Below, in pieces: positions 1-8,983 of a stretch of DNA of 64,000 nucleotides. Position 1 is the first letter of the stretch. Each line of letters begins with the position of its first letter. The notes below the pieces were generated by a model. That model searched no databases. It was not told where the DNA came from and saw only the letters and a list, made by a program, of their open reading frames with translations. Source of the DNA: Pseudomonas violetae (GTDB taxonomy: Bacteria; Pseudomonadota; Gammaproteobacteria; Pseudomonadales; Pseudomonadaceae); contig NZ_JAKNRW010000003.1 in the NCBI RefSeq assembly GCF_023072615.1, positions 409,870 to 473,869 on the forward strand, written 5' to 3'. The position numbers and the translations under genes are program-made.

Positions 1-848
1 CTGACGATCAGCAGGCCGTTCAAGCTGGTGATCACCACGTCCATGCTGGTGACGACGCGGCCGGCCAACTGGGCCTTTACCGTTTGTTCCTCGATGGCCT
101 CCTTGGCGTATTGCTGTTCGAAGTTGGTGTGGGCAAACAGCTTCAGCGTGGTGATGTTGGTATAGCCGTCAACGATCCGCCCCATGAGTTTGGAGCGGGC
201 ATCAGAGGACACCACCGAGCGTTCCTTGACCCGTGGGACGAAATAGCAGAGCGCGCCAATGTACGCCGCGATCCACGTCAGCAAGGGCATCATCAGGCGC
301 CAGTCGGCTTCGGCGAACAGCACCAGCGAACTGATCGCATAGATCAGGACATGCCACAGCGCATCCACCGCTTGCACGGCGGAATCGCGCAGGGAGTTGC
401 CAGTCTGCATGATGCGTTGGGCGATGCGGCCAGCGAAGTCATTCTGGAAGAAATTAAGGCTTTGTTTGAGCACGTAGCTATGGTTCTGCCAGCGGATCAG
501 GCTGGTCATGCCGGGGCTGAGTGTCTGGTGCACCAGCAGGTCATGCAAGCCGACAAAAATCGGCCGAAAGACCAGAGCGACCACCGCCATCCAGGCCAGT
601 TCGATGCCATGCTCCTGAAAAAAATTGACGTTGGGTGTGCCCTGGGTCAGATCGATGATGCGGCTCAGATAACTGAACAGAGCCACTTCGATCAGCGCAC
701 CGATCAGGCCGACAACCAGCAGGGCGGCGAAACTCGGCCAAACCTGCTTGAGGTAATAGGTGTAGAAGGGGAGAACCCGATCTGGCGGTGCCGCCGTAGG
801 TGCATCACGGAAAATGTCGATCAGTTGTTCAAAACGGCGATAAAGCAT
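1..848 (-). CDS. ABC transporter, fused permease/ATPase, 3' end outside the window
   Basis: The visible 282 codons encode only the N-terminal membrane domain of an ABC exporter; the nucleotide-binding domain would lie beyond position 1. The ATG at 846-848 opens with MLYRRFEQLIDIFRDAP. Hydrophobic segments follow, for example AALLVVGLIGALIEVAL near residues 43-58 and a further pair around residues 190-210. The FFQNDFAGRIAQRIMQTG stretch is typical of type I exporter half-transporters. Members of this family export drugs, lipids or peptides as homodimers; the substrate cannot be read from the sequence. It reads away from ppiA, with about 80 bases between them. Confidence 0.75.
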   Translation of the reverse strand, partial: MLYRRFEQLIDIFRDAPTAAPPDRVLPFYTYYLKQVWPSFAALLVVGLIGALIEVALFSYLSRIIDLTQGTPNVNFFQEHGIELAWMAVVALVFRPIFVGLHDLLVHQTLSPGMTSLIRWQNHSYVLKQSLNFFQNDFAGRIAQRIMQTGNSLRDSAVQAVDALWHVLIYAISSLVLFAEADWRLMMPLLTWIAAYIGALCYFVPRVKERSVVSSDARSKLMGRIVDGYTNITTLKLFAHTNFEQQYAKEAIEEQTVKAQLAGRVVTSMDVVITSLNGLLIV

Positions 849-890
849 CGGCTCTCCGCCCGCGCACGGGCTCTCCTTTGACAATGCGAA

Positions 891-910
891 CGGCGCCGTC
901 ACAGGCGCCG
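891..910 (-). terminator. GC-rich hairpin downstream of ppiA
   Basis: CGGCGCC at 891-897 pairs with GGCGCCG at 904-910 across a six-base loop. It lies 20 bases beyond the ppiA stop on the minus strand. The T-tract after it is poor, so it may be a weak terminator or an mRNA-end stabiliser. Confidence 0.35.
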
Positions 911-930
911 CTCGGTACTGGCCGTGCAGC

Positions 931-1488
931 TTAGTCGATGCGTTTGGCCGACTTGATGAACACAGGATCCGCCGGCACATCTTTCATGCCGCCGCGCATG
1001 GTAGTCGGTGAGTTGACGATGATGTCGACCACGTCCATGCCCTTGACGACTTTGCCGAACACCGCATAGCCGTCGCCCTGGTCGAGGAAATCGTTATCCT
1101 TGACGTTGATGAAGAACTGGCTGGTGGCCGAATCCGGCGCCGAAGTGCGGGCCATGGACAAGGTGCCACGTACGTTGACCAGGCCGTTCTTGTGCTCGTT
1201 CTTGATCGCCGCCTTGGTGTCTTTTTGTTGCATCTGTTGAGTGAAGCCGCCGCCCTGGACCATGAAGCCAGGGATCACGCGGTGGAAGATCGTGTTGTTG
1301 TAGAAGCCGCTGTCTACGTACTCAAGAAAGTTCTTGGTACTGATCGGCGCTTTGACTGGGTCCAGTTCGATTTCGATCTGGCCATTGGTGGTTTCCAGCA
1401 GCACGTGCGGCGCCTTGGCGGGTGTGGCGGCCATCAGGTTGGCGGCAAACAGAACGGTGCCAGCGGCGAGGGCGATTTTTTTCAGCAT
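931..1488 (-). CDS. ppiA: periplasmic peptidyl-prolyl cis-trans isomerase, cyclophilin A type
   Basis: This is a 185-residue cyclophilin that catalyses cis-trans isomerisation of proline bonds during folding in the periplasm. A signal peptide is clear ([20 protein letters not shown], cleavage near residue 21). The cyclophilin core [13 protein letters not shown] lies around residues 68-80, followed by [19 protein letters not shown], which carries the substrate-pocket residues. The length fits bacterial PpiA. Its ATG lies inside the end of the upstream hydrolase gene, a 7-base overlap that implies translational coupling. Confidence 0.92.
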   Translation of the reverse strand: MLKKIALAAGTVLFAANLMAATPAKAPHVLLETTNGQIEIELDPVKAPISTKNFLEYVDSGFYNNTIFHRVIPGFMVQGGGFTQQMQQKDTKAAIKNEHKNGLVNVRGTLSMARTSAPDSATSQFFINVKDNDFLDQGDGYAVFGKVVKGMDVVDIIVNSPTTMRGGMKDVPADPVFIKSAKRID

Positions 1489-2297
1489 GGGTCAGTGATC
1501 CTGAGTGTGGTGGTGTCGACTGCGGTGAGAAACTCGAGCAGGGTTTTGTTGAAATGTTCGGGCTGATCAAGCGGGGTGGCGTGGCGCGAATCGGCAATCA
1601 CTACCAGCCGCGCATCAGGCAGCAGTTTTACATAGTTTTCTTTAAGGGCGACCGGGGTGTAGTCACGGTCTGCGCTGATGATCAGGGTTGGACAGGAGAC
1701 CCTGGAAAGTCGTTCCTGAACGCCCCAGCCGACTATGGCATCGAAGCTGGCGAGATACGCATGTTTGTCGTTTTTTGCCCAGCGCTGCGCCATCTTCTGA
1801 CGAAGGTCGGCCTGCTCCGGCTTGGGAAACAGTTTGGCGCCCAGGGCTTTGCCGATGGTGCCCAGGGTTAACGCGCGCATCATGCTCCAGCGCTTGAACC
1901 ACTGCCAGTAATCATCGCGGCTGCGCAGTTTGACCTCGGGTGCACTGTTAACGATACAAAGGCTTTTGAGCAACTGCGGCTGATCCACGGCCAGTTGGAA
2001 ACCGATCATGCCGCCCATCGACAGGCCCACATAATGCACGGCGCCAACATTCAAATGCTCGATCAGGGCGATCAGATCGGCGCTGAACCCGGTAATGCTA
2101 TAGCGCTCGCGGGGTTTGTCGGAACGCCCGTGGCCGCGGATATCCGGGACAATCACCCGGTAGCGGGCTGATAGCGCCGGGATCTGCATCTCCCAGTCCA
2201 GGGTGCTGGAGCCGAGGCCATGGACCAGCAGCAACGGGGTGCCACGGCCATATTCCTCATAGTGCAGGTTGCAACCTTCATGTTCAAAATAGGCCAT
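1482..2297 (-). CDS. alpha/beta-fold hydrolase
   Basis: This 271-residue enzyme is a serine hydrolase of the alpha/beta superfamily. The oxyanion region [10 protein letters not shown] is near residues 22-31. The nucleophile elbow GLSMG places catalytic Ser at 93. A late SADRDYTP gives Asp 212, and DSRHATP gives His 239, so the catalytic triad is complete. There is no signal peptide, so it is cytoplasmic. It resembles 3-oxoadipate enol-lactonase-like hydrolases, but the substrate is unknown. The gene overlaps ppiA by 7 bases and is probably co-transcribed with it. A LysR gene lies 14 bases upstream on the same strand. Confidence 0.85.
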   Translation of the reverse strand: MAYFEHEGCNLHYEEYGRGTPLLLVHGLGSSTLDWEMQIPALSARYRVIVPDIRGHGRSDKPRERYSITGFSADLIALIEHLNVGAVHYVGLSMGGMIGFQLAVDQPQLLKSLCIVNSAPEVKLRSRDDYWQWFKRWSMMRALTLGTIGKALGAKLFPKPEQADLRQKMAQRWAKNDKHAYLASFDAIVGWGVQERLSRVSCPTLIISADRDYTPVALKENYVKLLPDARLVVIADSRHATPLDQPEHFNKTLLEFLTAVDTTTLRITDPC

Positions 2298-2311
2298 GCA
2301 GTCACTCCATG

Positions 2312-3235
2312 TCAGGCTTGTTCTGGGGCCGCAAACGGCGCATCCAGCGGCGCGGTGTCGAAGGTGCGCAGCAGGTCGATGAGGATCTGCGTCGCCGGGC
2401 CCAGGGGTTTGTCCTTGTTCGAATACAGGTAGAAGCTCGGATTACGACTACCGCCCTGATCCAAAGGTAGCAGCTTGAGCGAACCTTCCTTCAATTCGCG
2501 TTCGATCATGTGCCGGGGCAACCAGGCAAAGCCCAGGCCGCTGCTGACAAAAGTCGCTGCGGTGGCCAGGCTGCCTACAGTCCAGCGCTGTTCGGCACCC
2601 AGCCAGCCGACATCCCGGGGTTGCTGGCGACCGGAGTCGCGAATCACCACCTGCATCTGGCTTTCCAGGTCCTGAAAGCTCAATTCACGGTTCAGGCGAT
2701 GCAGTGGATGATCGGGGTGGGCCACGGCGACAAATTCGACGTCGCTCAATTCCGCGCCCAGGTAGCCTGGAATGCTAAATCCGGTGATTGCCAGGTCGGC
2801 AACCCCTTCCAGCAACACTTCCTCGACGCCGGACAGCACTTCTTCGCGCAGCCGCACCCGACAGCCGCGACTTTGCGGCATGAATGCGGTCAGGGCTCGC
2901 ACCAGGCGTGCGCTCGGGTAGGCGGCATCGACCACCAGGCGCACTTCGGCTTCCCAACCCTGTTCCATATGGTGAGCCAAGTCTTCGAGCTGACTCGCCT
3001 GTTTCACCAACTGCCGGGAGCGGCGCAGCAGCACCCCGCCGGCTTCTGTCAGCACGGCCTTGCGGCCATCGATACGCAGCAGTGGTACGCCGAGTTGGTC
3101 CTGCATACGCGCTACGGTGTAGCTGACAGACGATTGCGAGCGATGCAGCGCTTCGGCGGCCTGGGCGAAACCGCCGTGATCGACCACGGCCTGCAACGTT
3201 CGCCATTGATCAAGGGTCACGCGGGGCGCTTTCAT
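2312..3235 (-). CDS. LysR-family transcriptional regulator
   Basis: This 307-residue regulator has a winged helix-turn-helix at residues 8-66 (TLQAVVDHGGFAQAAEALHRSQSSVSYTVARMQ) and a LysR effector-binding domain from about residue 90. LysR proteins bind DNA as tetramers and respond to a small co-inducer. It is transcribed divergently from the small secreted protein at 3285, with a 49-base gap. It is probably co-oriented with the hydrolase-ppiA pair downstream. The target and ligand cannot be deduced. Confidence 0.88.
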   Translation of the reverse strand: MKAPRVTLDQWRTLQAVVDHGGFAQAAEALHRSQSSVSYTVARMQDQLGVPLLRIDGRKAVLTEAGGVLLRRSRQLVKQASQLEDLAHHMEQGWEAEVRLVVDAAYPSARLVRALTAFMPQSRGCRVRLREEVLSGVEEVLLEGVADLAITGFSIPGYLGAELSDVEFVAVAHPDHPLHRLNRELSFQDLESQMQVVIRDSGRQQPRDVGWLGAEQRWTVGSLATAATFVSSGLGFAWLPRHMIERELKEGSLKLLPLDQGGSRNPSFYLYSNKDKPLGPATQILIDLLRTFDTAPLDAPFAAPEQA

Positions 3236-3284
3236 GTTGAGCTCCTCTTGTCCTAAGCTGGCAGCACTTATTGGAGACTGCCGA

Positions 3285-3599
3285 ATGAAAAAATTCTGTT
3301 ATCTGGTGCTGGCGATGTTGCCATTGACTGCCTTTGCCTATCCGATCGACGTCACCAAGCAGCTCAATGGCATGAGCATCGACTACAACGCTTCCGACAC
3401 GGATAGCGACATTGCCTCCATCCAGGTCAACAACTACGGCACTGTCGATGCAACCTGCAAGGTGGTCTTCACTAACGGCCCTGAAGCGCCGCGCACTCGC
3501 AAGATCGAGGTACCCGCCGGGAAACACAGCTTCGCCACCGCCAAGTTCACCCGTACCATTATCAAGATGCGCATCCAGCTGACTTGCTCTCCGAAATAA
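3285..3599 (+). CDS. small secreted protein of unknown function
   Basis: This 104-residue protein begins MKKFCYLVLAMLPLTAFA, a clear signal peptide, and matures at about YPIDVTK. The start at 3285 has a GGAG ribosome site about 8 bases upstream and places the signal peptide at the N-terminus; an in-frame start further upstream would bury it. Two cysteines (CKVVF and LTCSPK) could form a disulphide in the periplasm. I recall homologues in many pseudomonads under the name 3-phosphoglycerate kinase. That name is untenable for a 104-residue secreted protein. Function unknown. Confidence 0.75.
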   Translation: MKKFCYLVLAMLPLTAFAYPIDVTKQLNGMSIDYNASDTDSDIASIQVNNYGTVDATCKVVFTNGPEAPRTRKIEVPAGKHSFATAKFTRTIIKMRIQLTCSPK

Positions 3600-3622
3600 C
3601 TTCAGGATGATGAGGAAGACTC

Positions 3623-3712
3623 TGTGGGAGCGAGCCTGCTCGCGATAACGGTGTGCTCGTGTCCAACAATGCGGACTGACCGACCGCTATCGCGAACTGA
3701 CTCACTCCTACA
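3623..3712. repeat. REP element pair (inverted)
   Basis: TGTGGGAGCGAGCCTGCTCGCGATAAC starts at 3623, and a degenerate inverted copy (CGCTATCGCGAACTGACTCACTCCTACA) ends at about 3712. The two arms can fold into one long hairpin. This is the classic Pseudomonas intergenic palindromic repeat. Confidence 0.75.
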
Positions 3713-3854
3713 GGTGCGAGCTCAAGCTGTATGCTGAGTTTATAAACGAATTTATCGATGGGTTGTAGCAGTTATTTGCGCTTTTTAATCGATATGGCTC
3801 TGTTTAACCTTCACTCCATCGTCTTACAGCATTCTCAGATGGAGCCTACAACCT

Positions 3855-4454
3855 ATGTCACGCGTCCTGATCATCGAAAGCAGTGCCCGCCAGCAAGATT
3901 CGGTTTCCCGTCAACTGACCCAAACCTTCATCAGCCAGTGGAAAGCCGCGCACCCGGCCGACCAGATCACCGTCCGTGACCTCGCTGCGAATCCGGTGCC
4001 ACACCTGGACAGCACGCTACTGGGTGGCTGGATGAAACCGGCGGATCAGCGCAATGACAGCGAACAGGCCTCGTTGGAACGCTCCAACCAGTTGACAGAC
4101 GAGTTGTTGGCCGCCGATGTCCTGGTGATGGCCGCGCCGATGTATAACTTCGCCATTCCTAGCACCCTGAAAGCCTGGCTGGACCATGTGTTGCGTGCCG
4201 GCATGACGTTCAAATACACCGAAACCGGCCCGCAAGGTCTGCTCAGCGGCAAGCGCGCCTACGTGCTGACCGCACGCGGCGGGATCTATGCCGGCGGCCC
4301 GGCGGATCATCAGGAACCGTACCTGCGCCAGGTGATGGGGTTCATCGGCATCAACGATGTGACTTTCATCCATGCCGAAGGCATGAACCTGGGTGGGGAC
4401 TTCCAGGAGAAGGGCCTGAATCAGGCAAAAGCCAAGCTGGCCCAGGTTGCTTGA
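3855..4454 (+). CDS. azoR: FMN-dependent NADH-azoreductase
   Basis: This 199-residue flavodoxin-fold enzyme uses FMN and NADH to reduce azo and quinone compounds by two-electron transfer in the cytoplasm. It shows the N-terminal phosphate-binding strand-loop SRVLIIESSARQQDSVSRQL, the MAAPMYNFAIPSTLKAWLDH segment that contacts the isoalloxazine ring, and TARGGIYAGGPADHQEPYLR near residue 140. The length matches AzoR. The start is the ATG preceded by GGAG at 3841-3844. It is probably monocistronic, because a strong terminator follows. Confidence 0.92.
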   Translation: MSRVLIIESSARQQDSVSRQLTQTFISQWKAAHPADQITVRDLAANPVPHLDSTLLGGWMKPADQRNDSEQASLERSNQLTDELLAADVLVMAAPMYNFAIPSTLKAWLDHVLRAGMTFKYTETGPQGLLSGKRAYVLTARGGIYAGGPADHQEPYLRQVMGFIGINDVTFIHAEGMNLGGDFQEKGLNQAKAKLAQVA

Positions 4455-4563
4455 TATGTTAATCGTCAGATAATCGCTGGATGTTCTAGTGACCTGGCGT
4501 GACCCCTTCAAGGTTTTTACGCGCATCGAACCTCCCTTTGCACTTGTGCTCCTGAGTGCTGCC

Positions 4564-4601
4564 GCCCGATTGAACGCTTTAGCGAGATCGGGCTTTTTTT
4601 T
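4564..4601 (+). terminator. intrinsic terminator after azoR
   Basis: GCCCGAT (4564-4570) pairs with ATCGGGC (4587-4593) and is followed at once by eight T residues (4594-4601). Confidence 0.85.
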
Positions 4602-4621
4602 GCCTATGGTTTTTTTGACCC

Positions 4622-4689
4622 TGTACATATCCATTCCTGCGTAAGGGCGGAACCAATATCAGCCCTCACCCAAACAATGGATATGTACA
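4622..4689. promoter_or_regulatory. 14-bp perfect inverted repeat spaced by 40 bp, upstream of an EamA transporter gene
   Basis: TGTACATATCCATT at 4622-4635 recurs as its exact reverse complement AATGGATATGTACA at 4676-4689. The centre-to-centre distance is 54 bases. The downstream arm ends 64 bases before the transporter ATG. Such spaced arms are typical of two operators bridged by one regulator. A second inverted repeat, CGATAAC (4702-4708) / GTTATCG (4720-4726), lies just downstream. No regulator gene is adjacent, so the binding protein is unknown. Confidence 0.55.
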
Positions 4690-4753
4690 AAATTCAAACT
4701 GCGATAACCCAAAAAAACCGTTATCGTCGCCGCCATTCAAAACGAGGCGACCC

Positions 4754-5620
4754 ATGGGCTATCTACTTTTCGTGACGTTGATCCAGGCGTTTTCCTTCAG
4801 CCTGATCGGCGAATACCTCGCCGGGCATGTCGACAGCTACTTCGCAGTGCTGGTACGCGTAGTGCTGGCAGGATTGGTGTTCATCCCCCTGACACGCTGG
4901 CGCTCGGTAGAGCCGGCGTTCATGCGTGGGATGCTGCTGATCGGGGCACTGCAGTTCGGCGTGACCTACGTCTGCCTGTACCTGAGCTTCAGGGTACTGA
5001 CCGTGCCTGAAGTGCTGCTGTTCACCATCCTCACGCCGCTGCACGTAACCCTGATTGAAGACGCGCTGAACCGCCGCTTCAACCCCTGGGCCCTGGTCGC
5101 TGCACTGGTAGCTGTGCTGGGCGCCGCCGTGATTCGTTATGACCGGATCAACCCGGACTTCTTCATGGGCTTCCTGTTGCTGCAGCTGGCGAACTTCACC
5201 TTCGCCGCCGGGCAGGTGCTCTACAAACATCTGGTGGCTAAACACCCAAGCGATCTGCCGCACTATCGGCGTTTCGGTTACTTCTACCTGGGCGGGTTCG
5301 CCGTGGCACTCCCCGCATTCCTGCTGTTCGGCAAAGCCGACTTCCTGCCCGAGGCGCCGCTGCAATGGGGTGTACTGGTATTCCTCGGCCTGGTCTCGAC
5401 CGCGCTCGGGTTGTACTGGTGGAACAAGGGGGCGTGCATGGTCAACGGCGGGACGCTGGCGGTGATGAACAACCTGCACGTGCCAGTGGGGTTGTTGCTC
5501 AATCTGCTGATTTGGAACCAGCATGAAGAACTGGGACGGCTGCTCTTTGGTGGGATGGTGATCCTGGCGGCGGTGTGGATCAGTCGGTTGGGTATCCGAA
5601 GGCCGGCAGTCGCACAGTAA
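4754..5620 (+). CDS. EamA-family (DMT) carboxylate/amino acid/amine transporter
   Basis: This 288-residue membrane protein has about ten hydrophobic helices arranged as two EamA halves. The first runs from MGYLLFVTLIQAFSFSLIGEYLAG to about residue 130. The second starts near FFMGFLLLQLANFTFAAGQVLYKHL. Members of this superfamily usually export amino acids or metabolites. The sequence resembles the carboxylate/amino acid/amine transporter subgroup of pseudomonads; the substrate is not known. The ATG at 4754 has GAGG 7 bases upstream. It sits downstream of an unusual pair of inverted repeats and converges on the channel gene at 5715. Confidence 0.85.
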   Translation: MGYLLFVTLIQAFSFSLIGEYLAGHVDSYFAVLVRVVLAGLVFIPLTRWRSVEPAFMRGMLLIGALQFGVTYVCLYLSFRVLTVPEVLLFTILTPLHVTLIEDALNRRFNPWALVAALVAVLGAAVIRYDRINPDFFMGFLLLQLANFTFAAGQVLYKHLVAKHPSDLPHYRRFGYFYLGGFAVALPAFLLFGKADFLPEAPLQWGVLVFLGLVSTALGLYWWNKGACMVNGGTLAVMNNLHVPVGLLLNLLIWNQHEELGRLLFGGMVILAAVWISRLGIRRPAVAQ

Positions 5621-5624
5621 AAAC

Positions 5625-5700
5625 TGTGGGCTTGCTCGCGAATGCAGTGTGTCAGTCGACATTAATGTTCAATGGCACACCGCATTCGCGAGCTCCCACA
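5625..5700. repeat. REP palindrome between convergent genes
   Basis: TGTGGGCTTGCTCGCGAATGC at 5625 and GCATTCGCGAGCTCCCACA ending at 5700 form a long interrupted palindrome. It fills almost the whole gap between the stop codons of two convergent genes and could block read-through in both directions. Confidence 0.75.
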
Positions 5701-5714
5701 AGTGAGAGTCGGTA

Positions 5715-7013
5715 TTACATGACGTGTTTTTGTGGTTCTGGAACCGCACTCGCGCCTAGCACAGCCGGCAACAGACCCGCTCGCAAATCCCCGCCACTGG
5801 GTTGCTGATAAAGACTCAAGCCAAACTCCGGCAGCACCGCGAGCAGGTAATCGAAAATATCCCCCTGAATCCGCTCGTATTCAGCCCACGCCGTGGTGCG
5901 GGTGAAGCAGTAAATCTCCAGCGGAATGCCCTGGGCAGTGGTTTGCATCTGGCGGACCATGCAGGTCATGTTCGGCTGAACCTCCGGATGGCTCTTCAGA
6001 TACGCCAGGGCATAGGCGCGGAATGTGCCTATGTTGGTCATCCGCCGCCGGTTGGCCGCCATCGCCGCGACGTTGCCCTGGGCTTCGTTCCACGCCTTGA
6101 GTTCGGCGTGCTTGCGACTGATGTAGTCGGTCAGCAGATGCACCTGGGACAGCTTCAGCTCTTCGTCATCGCGCAGAAAGCGCACGCCACTGGCGTCGAT
6201 GTTCAGGCTGCGCTTGATCCGTCGTCCACCAGACTGCTGCATGCCGCGCCAGTTCTTGAATGACTCGGACATCAGGCGCCAGGTCGGGATCGACACGATG
6301 GTCTTGTCGAAATTCTGCACCTTCACGGTGTGCAGCGTGATGTCGACCACGTCGCCATCGGCGCCGACCTGCGGCATTTCGATCCAGTCGCCGACCCGCA
6401 GCATGTCATTGCTGGTCAGTTGCACGCTGGCGACAAACGACAGCAGGGTGTCCTTGTAGACCAAAAGGATCACCGCCGACATGGCGCCCAGGCCCGACAG
6501 CAGCAACAGCGGCGAACGATCAATCAGGGTGGCTACGATGATGATGGCACCAAACACGTACAACACCATTTTCGTCAGTTGCACGTAGCCTTTGATTGAG
6601 CGGGTGCGTGCGTGTTCGGTGCGCGCGTAGATGTCCAGCAAGGCGCTGAGCAGGGCGCTGAACGCCAGCAGCAGGAAGAGGATGGTGAAGGCCAGTGCGA
6701 CGTTACCGAGGAAGACCAAGCTGGTTTTGCTCAGCTCTGGAACCAGATGCAGGCCGAACTGGATGACCAGCGACGGGGTCATCTGTGCCAGGCGATGGAA
6801 GACTTTGTTGTGCCGCAGGTCGTTCATCCAGTGCATGGCTGGCTGACGCCCGAGGAGTTTGGCGGCGTGCAGGATGAGGTAGCGCGCCACTCGTCCGAGG
6901 ACCAGGGCAACCACCAGCAACACCACCAGCGCCAGGCTGGAATGCAGGAGCGGGTGCTGATCTAGGGCACCCCAAAGGTCTTGGACGTTGAGCCAGAGCT
7001 GTTTGATATCCAT
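5715..7013 (-). CDS. ybdG: MscS-family mechanosensitive channel, YbdG type
   Basis: This 432-residue inner-membrane channel protein opens under membrane tension during hypo-osmotic shock. N-terminal transmembrane helices cover residues 20-165 (SLALVVLLVVALVLGRVARYL and VALAFTILFLLLAFSALLSALL). The pore-lining helix and MscS beta domain follow from LLLLSGLGAMSAVILLVYKDTLLSFVAS to about residue 270, including VGDWIEMPQVGADGDVVDI. The C-terminal cytoplasmic domain is long, as in YbdG (MscM) and unlike the shorter MscS. Both flanking genes have their own ends, so it looks monocistronic. Confidence 0.85.
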   Translation of the reverse strand: MDIKQLWLNVQDLWGALDQHPLLHSSLALVVLLVVALVLGRVARYLILHAAKLLGRQPAMHWMNDLRHNKVFHRLAQMTPSLVIQFGLHLVPELSKTSLVFLGNVALAFTILFLLLAFSALLSALLDIYARTEHARTRSIKGYVQLTKMVLYVFGAIIIVATLIDRSPLLLLSGLGAMSAVILLVYKDTLLSFVASVQLTSNDMLRVGDWIEMPQVGADGDVVDITLHTVKVQNFDKTIVSIPTWRLMSESFKNWRGMQQSGGRRIKRSLNIDASGVRFLRDDEELKLSQVHLLTDYISRKHAELKAWNEAQGNVAAMAANRRRMTNIGTFRAYALAYLKSHPEVQPNMTCMVRQMQTTAQGIPLEIYCFTRTTAWAEYERIQGDIFDYLLAVLPEFGLSLYQQPSGGDLRAGLLPAVLGASAVPEPQKHVM

Positions 7014-7206
7014 AAGCTAAAACGGTTCTTCTGTAGGACGCGACGGGTCGATTAGAGCATTTAAGACGCTTCGTATTACGTCTTGAGACAAACAAGGCAA
7101 CAAAAAAGCTGCTGATTAGCGCTGTTTGTATAAAGAAACTCGGCCTACGCTCTCGAAACCGGTAACCTATGCAGCTGTTTTTTTGTATTTCTTCGAGGTA
7201 GCACCC

Positions 7207-8553
7207 GTGTTTTCCCAATTCGCCCTGCACGAACGCCTGCTCAAAGCCGTGGCCGAGCTTAAATTTGTCGAGCCAACGCCTGTGCAAGCAGCGGCTATTC
7301 CGCTGGCGCTCCAAGGGCGTGACCTGCGGGTGACTGCGCAAACCGGTAGCGGCAAAACCGCTGCTTTCGTTTTGCCGATCCTCAACCGTCTGATCGGCCC
7401 GGCTAAAGTCCGCGTCAGCATCAAGACCCTGATCCTGCTGCCGACCCGCGAGCTGGCCCAGCAGACCATCAAGGAAGTCGAGCGCTTCGCCCAGTTCACG
7501 TTCATCAAGTCCGGCCTGATCACCGGCGGTGAAGACTTCAAGGTCCAGGCTGCCATGCTGCGCAAGGTGCCGGACATCCTGATCGGTACGCCGGGGCGGA
7601 TGATCGAGCAACTGAACGCCGGCAACCTCGACCTCAAGGAAGTCGAAGTGCTGGTGCTCGACGAAGCCGACCGCATGCTCGACATGGGCTTTGCCGAGGA
7701 CGTCCAGCGTCTGGTGCAAGAGTGCACCAACCGTCAGCAGACCATGCTGTTCTCCGCGACCACCGGTGGTTCGGGCCTGCGGGAGATGGTCGCCGCGGTG
7801 CTGAACAACCCTGAGCACCTGCAACTGAACAACGTCAGTGACCTGAACGCGACCACTCGTCAGCAGATCATCACCGCTGACCACAACCAGCACAAAGAGC
7901 AAATCGTCAACTGGCTGCTGGCCAACGAGACCTACCAGAAGGCCATCGTGTTCACCAACACTCGCGCCATGGCCGACCGGATCTACGGTCGCCTGGTGGC
8001 GCAGGACTACAAAGCGTTCGTGTTGCACGGCGACAAGGACCAGAAAGACCGCAAGCTGGCCATCGACCGCCTGAAGCAGGGCGGCGTGAAGATCCTGGTG
8101 GCAACTGACGTTGCAGCTCGCGGCCTTGACGTCGATGGCCTGGACCTGGTGATCAACTTCGACATGCCACGCAGCGGCGACGAATACGTACACCGTATTG
8201 GTCGCACCGGCCGTGCCGGTAACGATGGCCTGGCGATCTCGTTGATCTGCCACGGCGACTGGAACCTGATGTCGAGCGTCGAGCGCTACCTCAAGCAGAG
8301 CTTCGAGCGCCGTACCATCAAGGAAGTTAAAGGCACCTACGGCGGACCGAAGAAGGTCAAGGCTTCGGGCAAGGCTGTTGGCGTGAAGAAGAAAAAGGTC
8401 GACGCCAAAGGCGACAAGAAGAAAACCGGCGCCAAGGCGCCGACCAAGCGCAAAATCGCCAACCGTCCGAAGACCGACGCCCTGTCGCTGGTCAGCAAGG
8501 ACGGCATGGCCCCGCTCAAGCGCCGCAAGCCGCAAGCGCCGGCCACTGAATAA
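7207..8553 (+). CDS. DEAD-box ATP-dependent RNA helicase
   Basis: This 448-residue helicase unwinds short RNA duplexes using ATP and probably acts in ribosome assembly or RNA decay. Motifs in order: Walker A AQTGSGKT (44-51), PTRELA (79-84), TPGR (128-131), DEAD (152-155), SAT (183-185), and HRIGRTGRAG near residue 335. From about residue 385 the tail is rich in Lys and Arg, typical of RNA-tethering extensions. The start is GTG at 7207, with GAGG 8 bases upstream, giving MFSQFALHERLL at the Q-motif region. It resembles SrmB/RhlE-like proteins, but the subgroup is not certain. A perfect terminator follows. Confidence 0.92.
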   Translation: MFSQFALHERLLKAVAELKFVEPTPVQAAAIPLALQGRDLRVTAQTGSGKTAAFVLPILNRLIGPAKVRVSIKTLILLPTRELAQQTIKEVERFAQFTFIKSGLITGGEDFKVQAAMLRKVPDILIGTPGRMIEQLNAGNLDLKEVEVLVLDEADRMLDMGFAEDVQRLVQECTNRQQTMLFSATTGGSGLREMVAAVLNNPEHLQLNNVSDLNATTRQQIITADHNQHKEQIVNWLLANETYQKAIVFTNTRAMADRIYGRLVAQDYKAFVLHGDKDQKDRKLAIDRLKQGGVKILVATDVAARGLDVDGLDLVINFDMPRSGDEYVHRIGRTGRAGNDGLAISLICHGDWNLMSSVERYLKQSFERRTIKEVKGTYGGPKKVKASGKAVGVKKKKVDAKGDKKKTGAKAPTKRKIANRPKTDALSLVSKDGMAPLKRRKPQAPATE

Positions 8554-8571
8554 GCGGTAAAAGCGATGCAT

Positions 8572-8601
8572 AAAAAACCCGGACCAGTGTCCGGGTTTTT
8601 T
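8572..8601. terminator. bidirectional intrinsic terminator
   Basis: AAAAAACCCGGAC pairs with GTCCGGGTTTTTT around a CAGT loop. The A-tract on one side and T-tract on the other serve both the helicase gene (plus strand) and the small gene at 8621 (minus strand). Confidence 0.9.
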
Positions 8602-8620
8602 ACGTCTTCTGATCTTGTTG

Positions 8621-8896
8621 CTAGCTCTCAGCTTTTTTTTCTGCCGAACTCATCTCTTTGAGCCGCTGATCAATCAACTGGCACTTGTCCGGCAAATCCG
8701 CACTGGCAGTCCCCAGATCCATCTTCTGCAACTCGTCGTTGATCTCCTTGGCTTTTGCCGGATTTTGCTCGGTCAGCCGCGTAACTTCTTTGGCCAACTG
8801 TTCGCGTTTGGCTGTGGCTTCTTCGGGCGTACAGGCCCAAACAGGCAGGGCGCAGGCAAGCATGGCGGCAAGCGTGATCTTCAGCAGTGTCTTCAT
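8621..8896 (-). CDS. small secreted hypothetical protein
   Basis: This 91-residue protein has a signal peptide (MKTLLKITLAAMLACALPVWA) with cleavage before CTPEEATAKRE. The mature part is charged and helical, with heptad-like spacing (LAKEVTRLTEQNPAKAKEINDELQKMD), followed by a second cysteine (DKCQLIDQ) that could pair with the first. The residue at -2 of the first Cys is Trp, so a lipoprotein signal is doubtful. It resembles short periplasmic helical proteins of unknown function. Confidence 0.7.
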   Translation of the reverse strand: MKTLLKITLAAMLACALPVWACTPEEATAKREQLAKEVTRLTEQNPAKAKEINDELQKMDLGTASADLPDKCQLIDQRLKEMSSAEKKAES

Positions 8897-8983
8897 GGGG
8901 GTGGCCTCGTTTCCGGTTAAGGCGGTATAACGGGTTGAGCATCCAGAGGCGCAAAAAGTTCAGAAACGCGGCCGCCCAAACAT

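Noticed and set aside
5625..5700. Possible IS end or attachment site
   Set aside because: The palindrome matches the dispersed REP family seen at many other gaps in this window; no transposase or target duplication is present.
6703..8571. 622-codon minus-strand frame opposite the DEAD-box helicase
   Set aside because: Shadow of the helicase gene, which has a complete set of motifs on the other strand.
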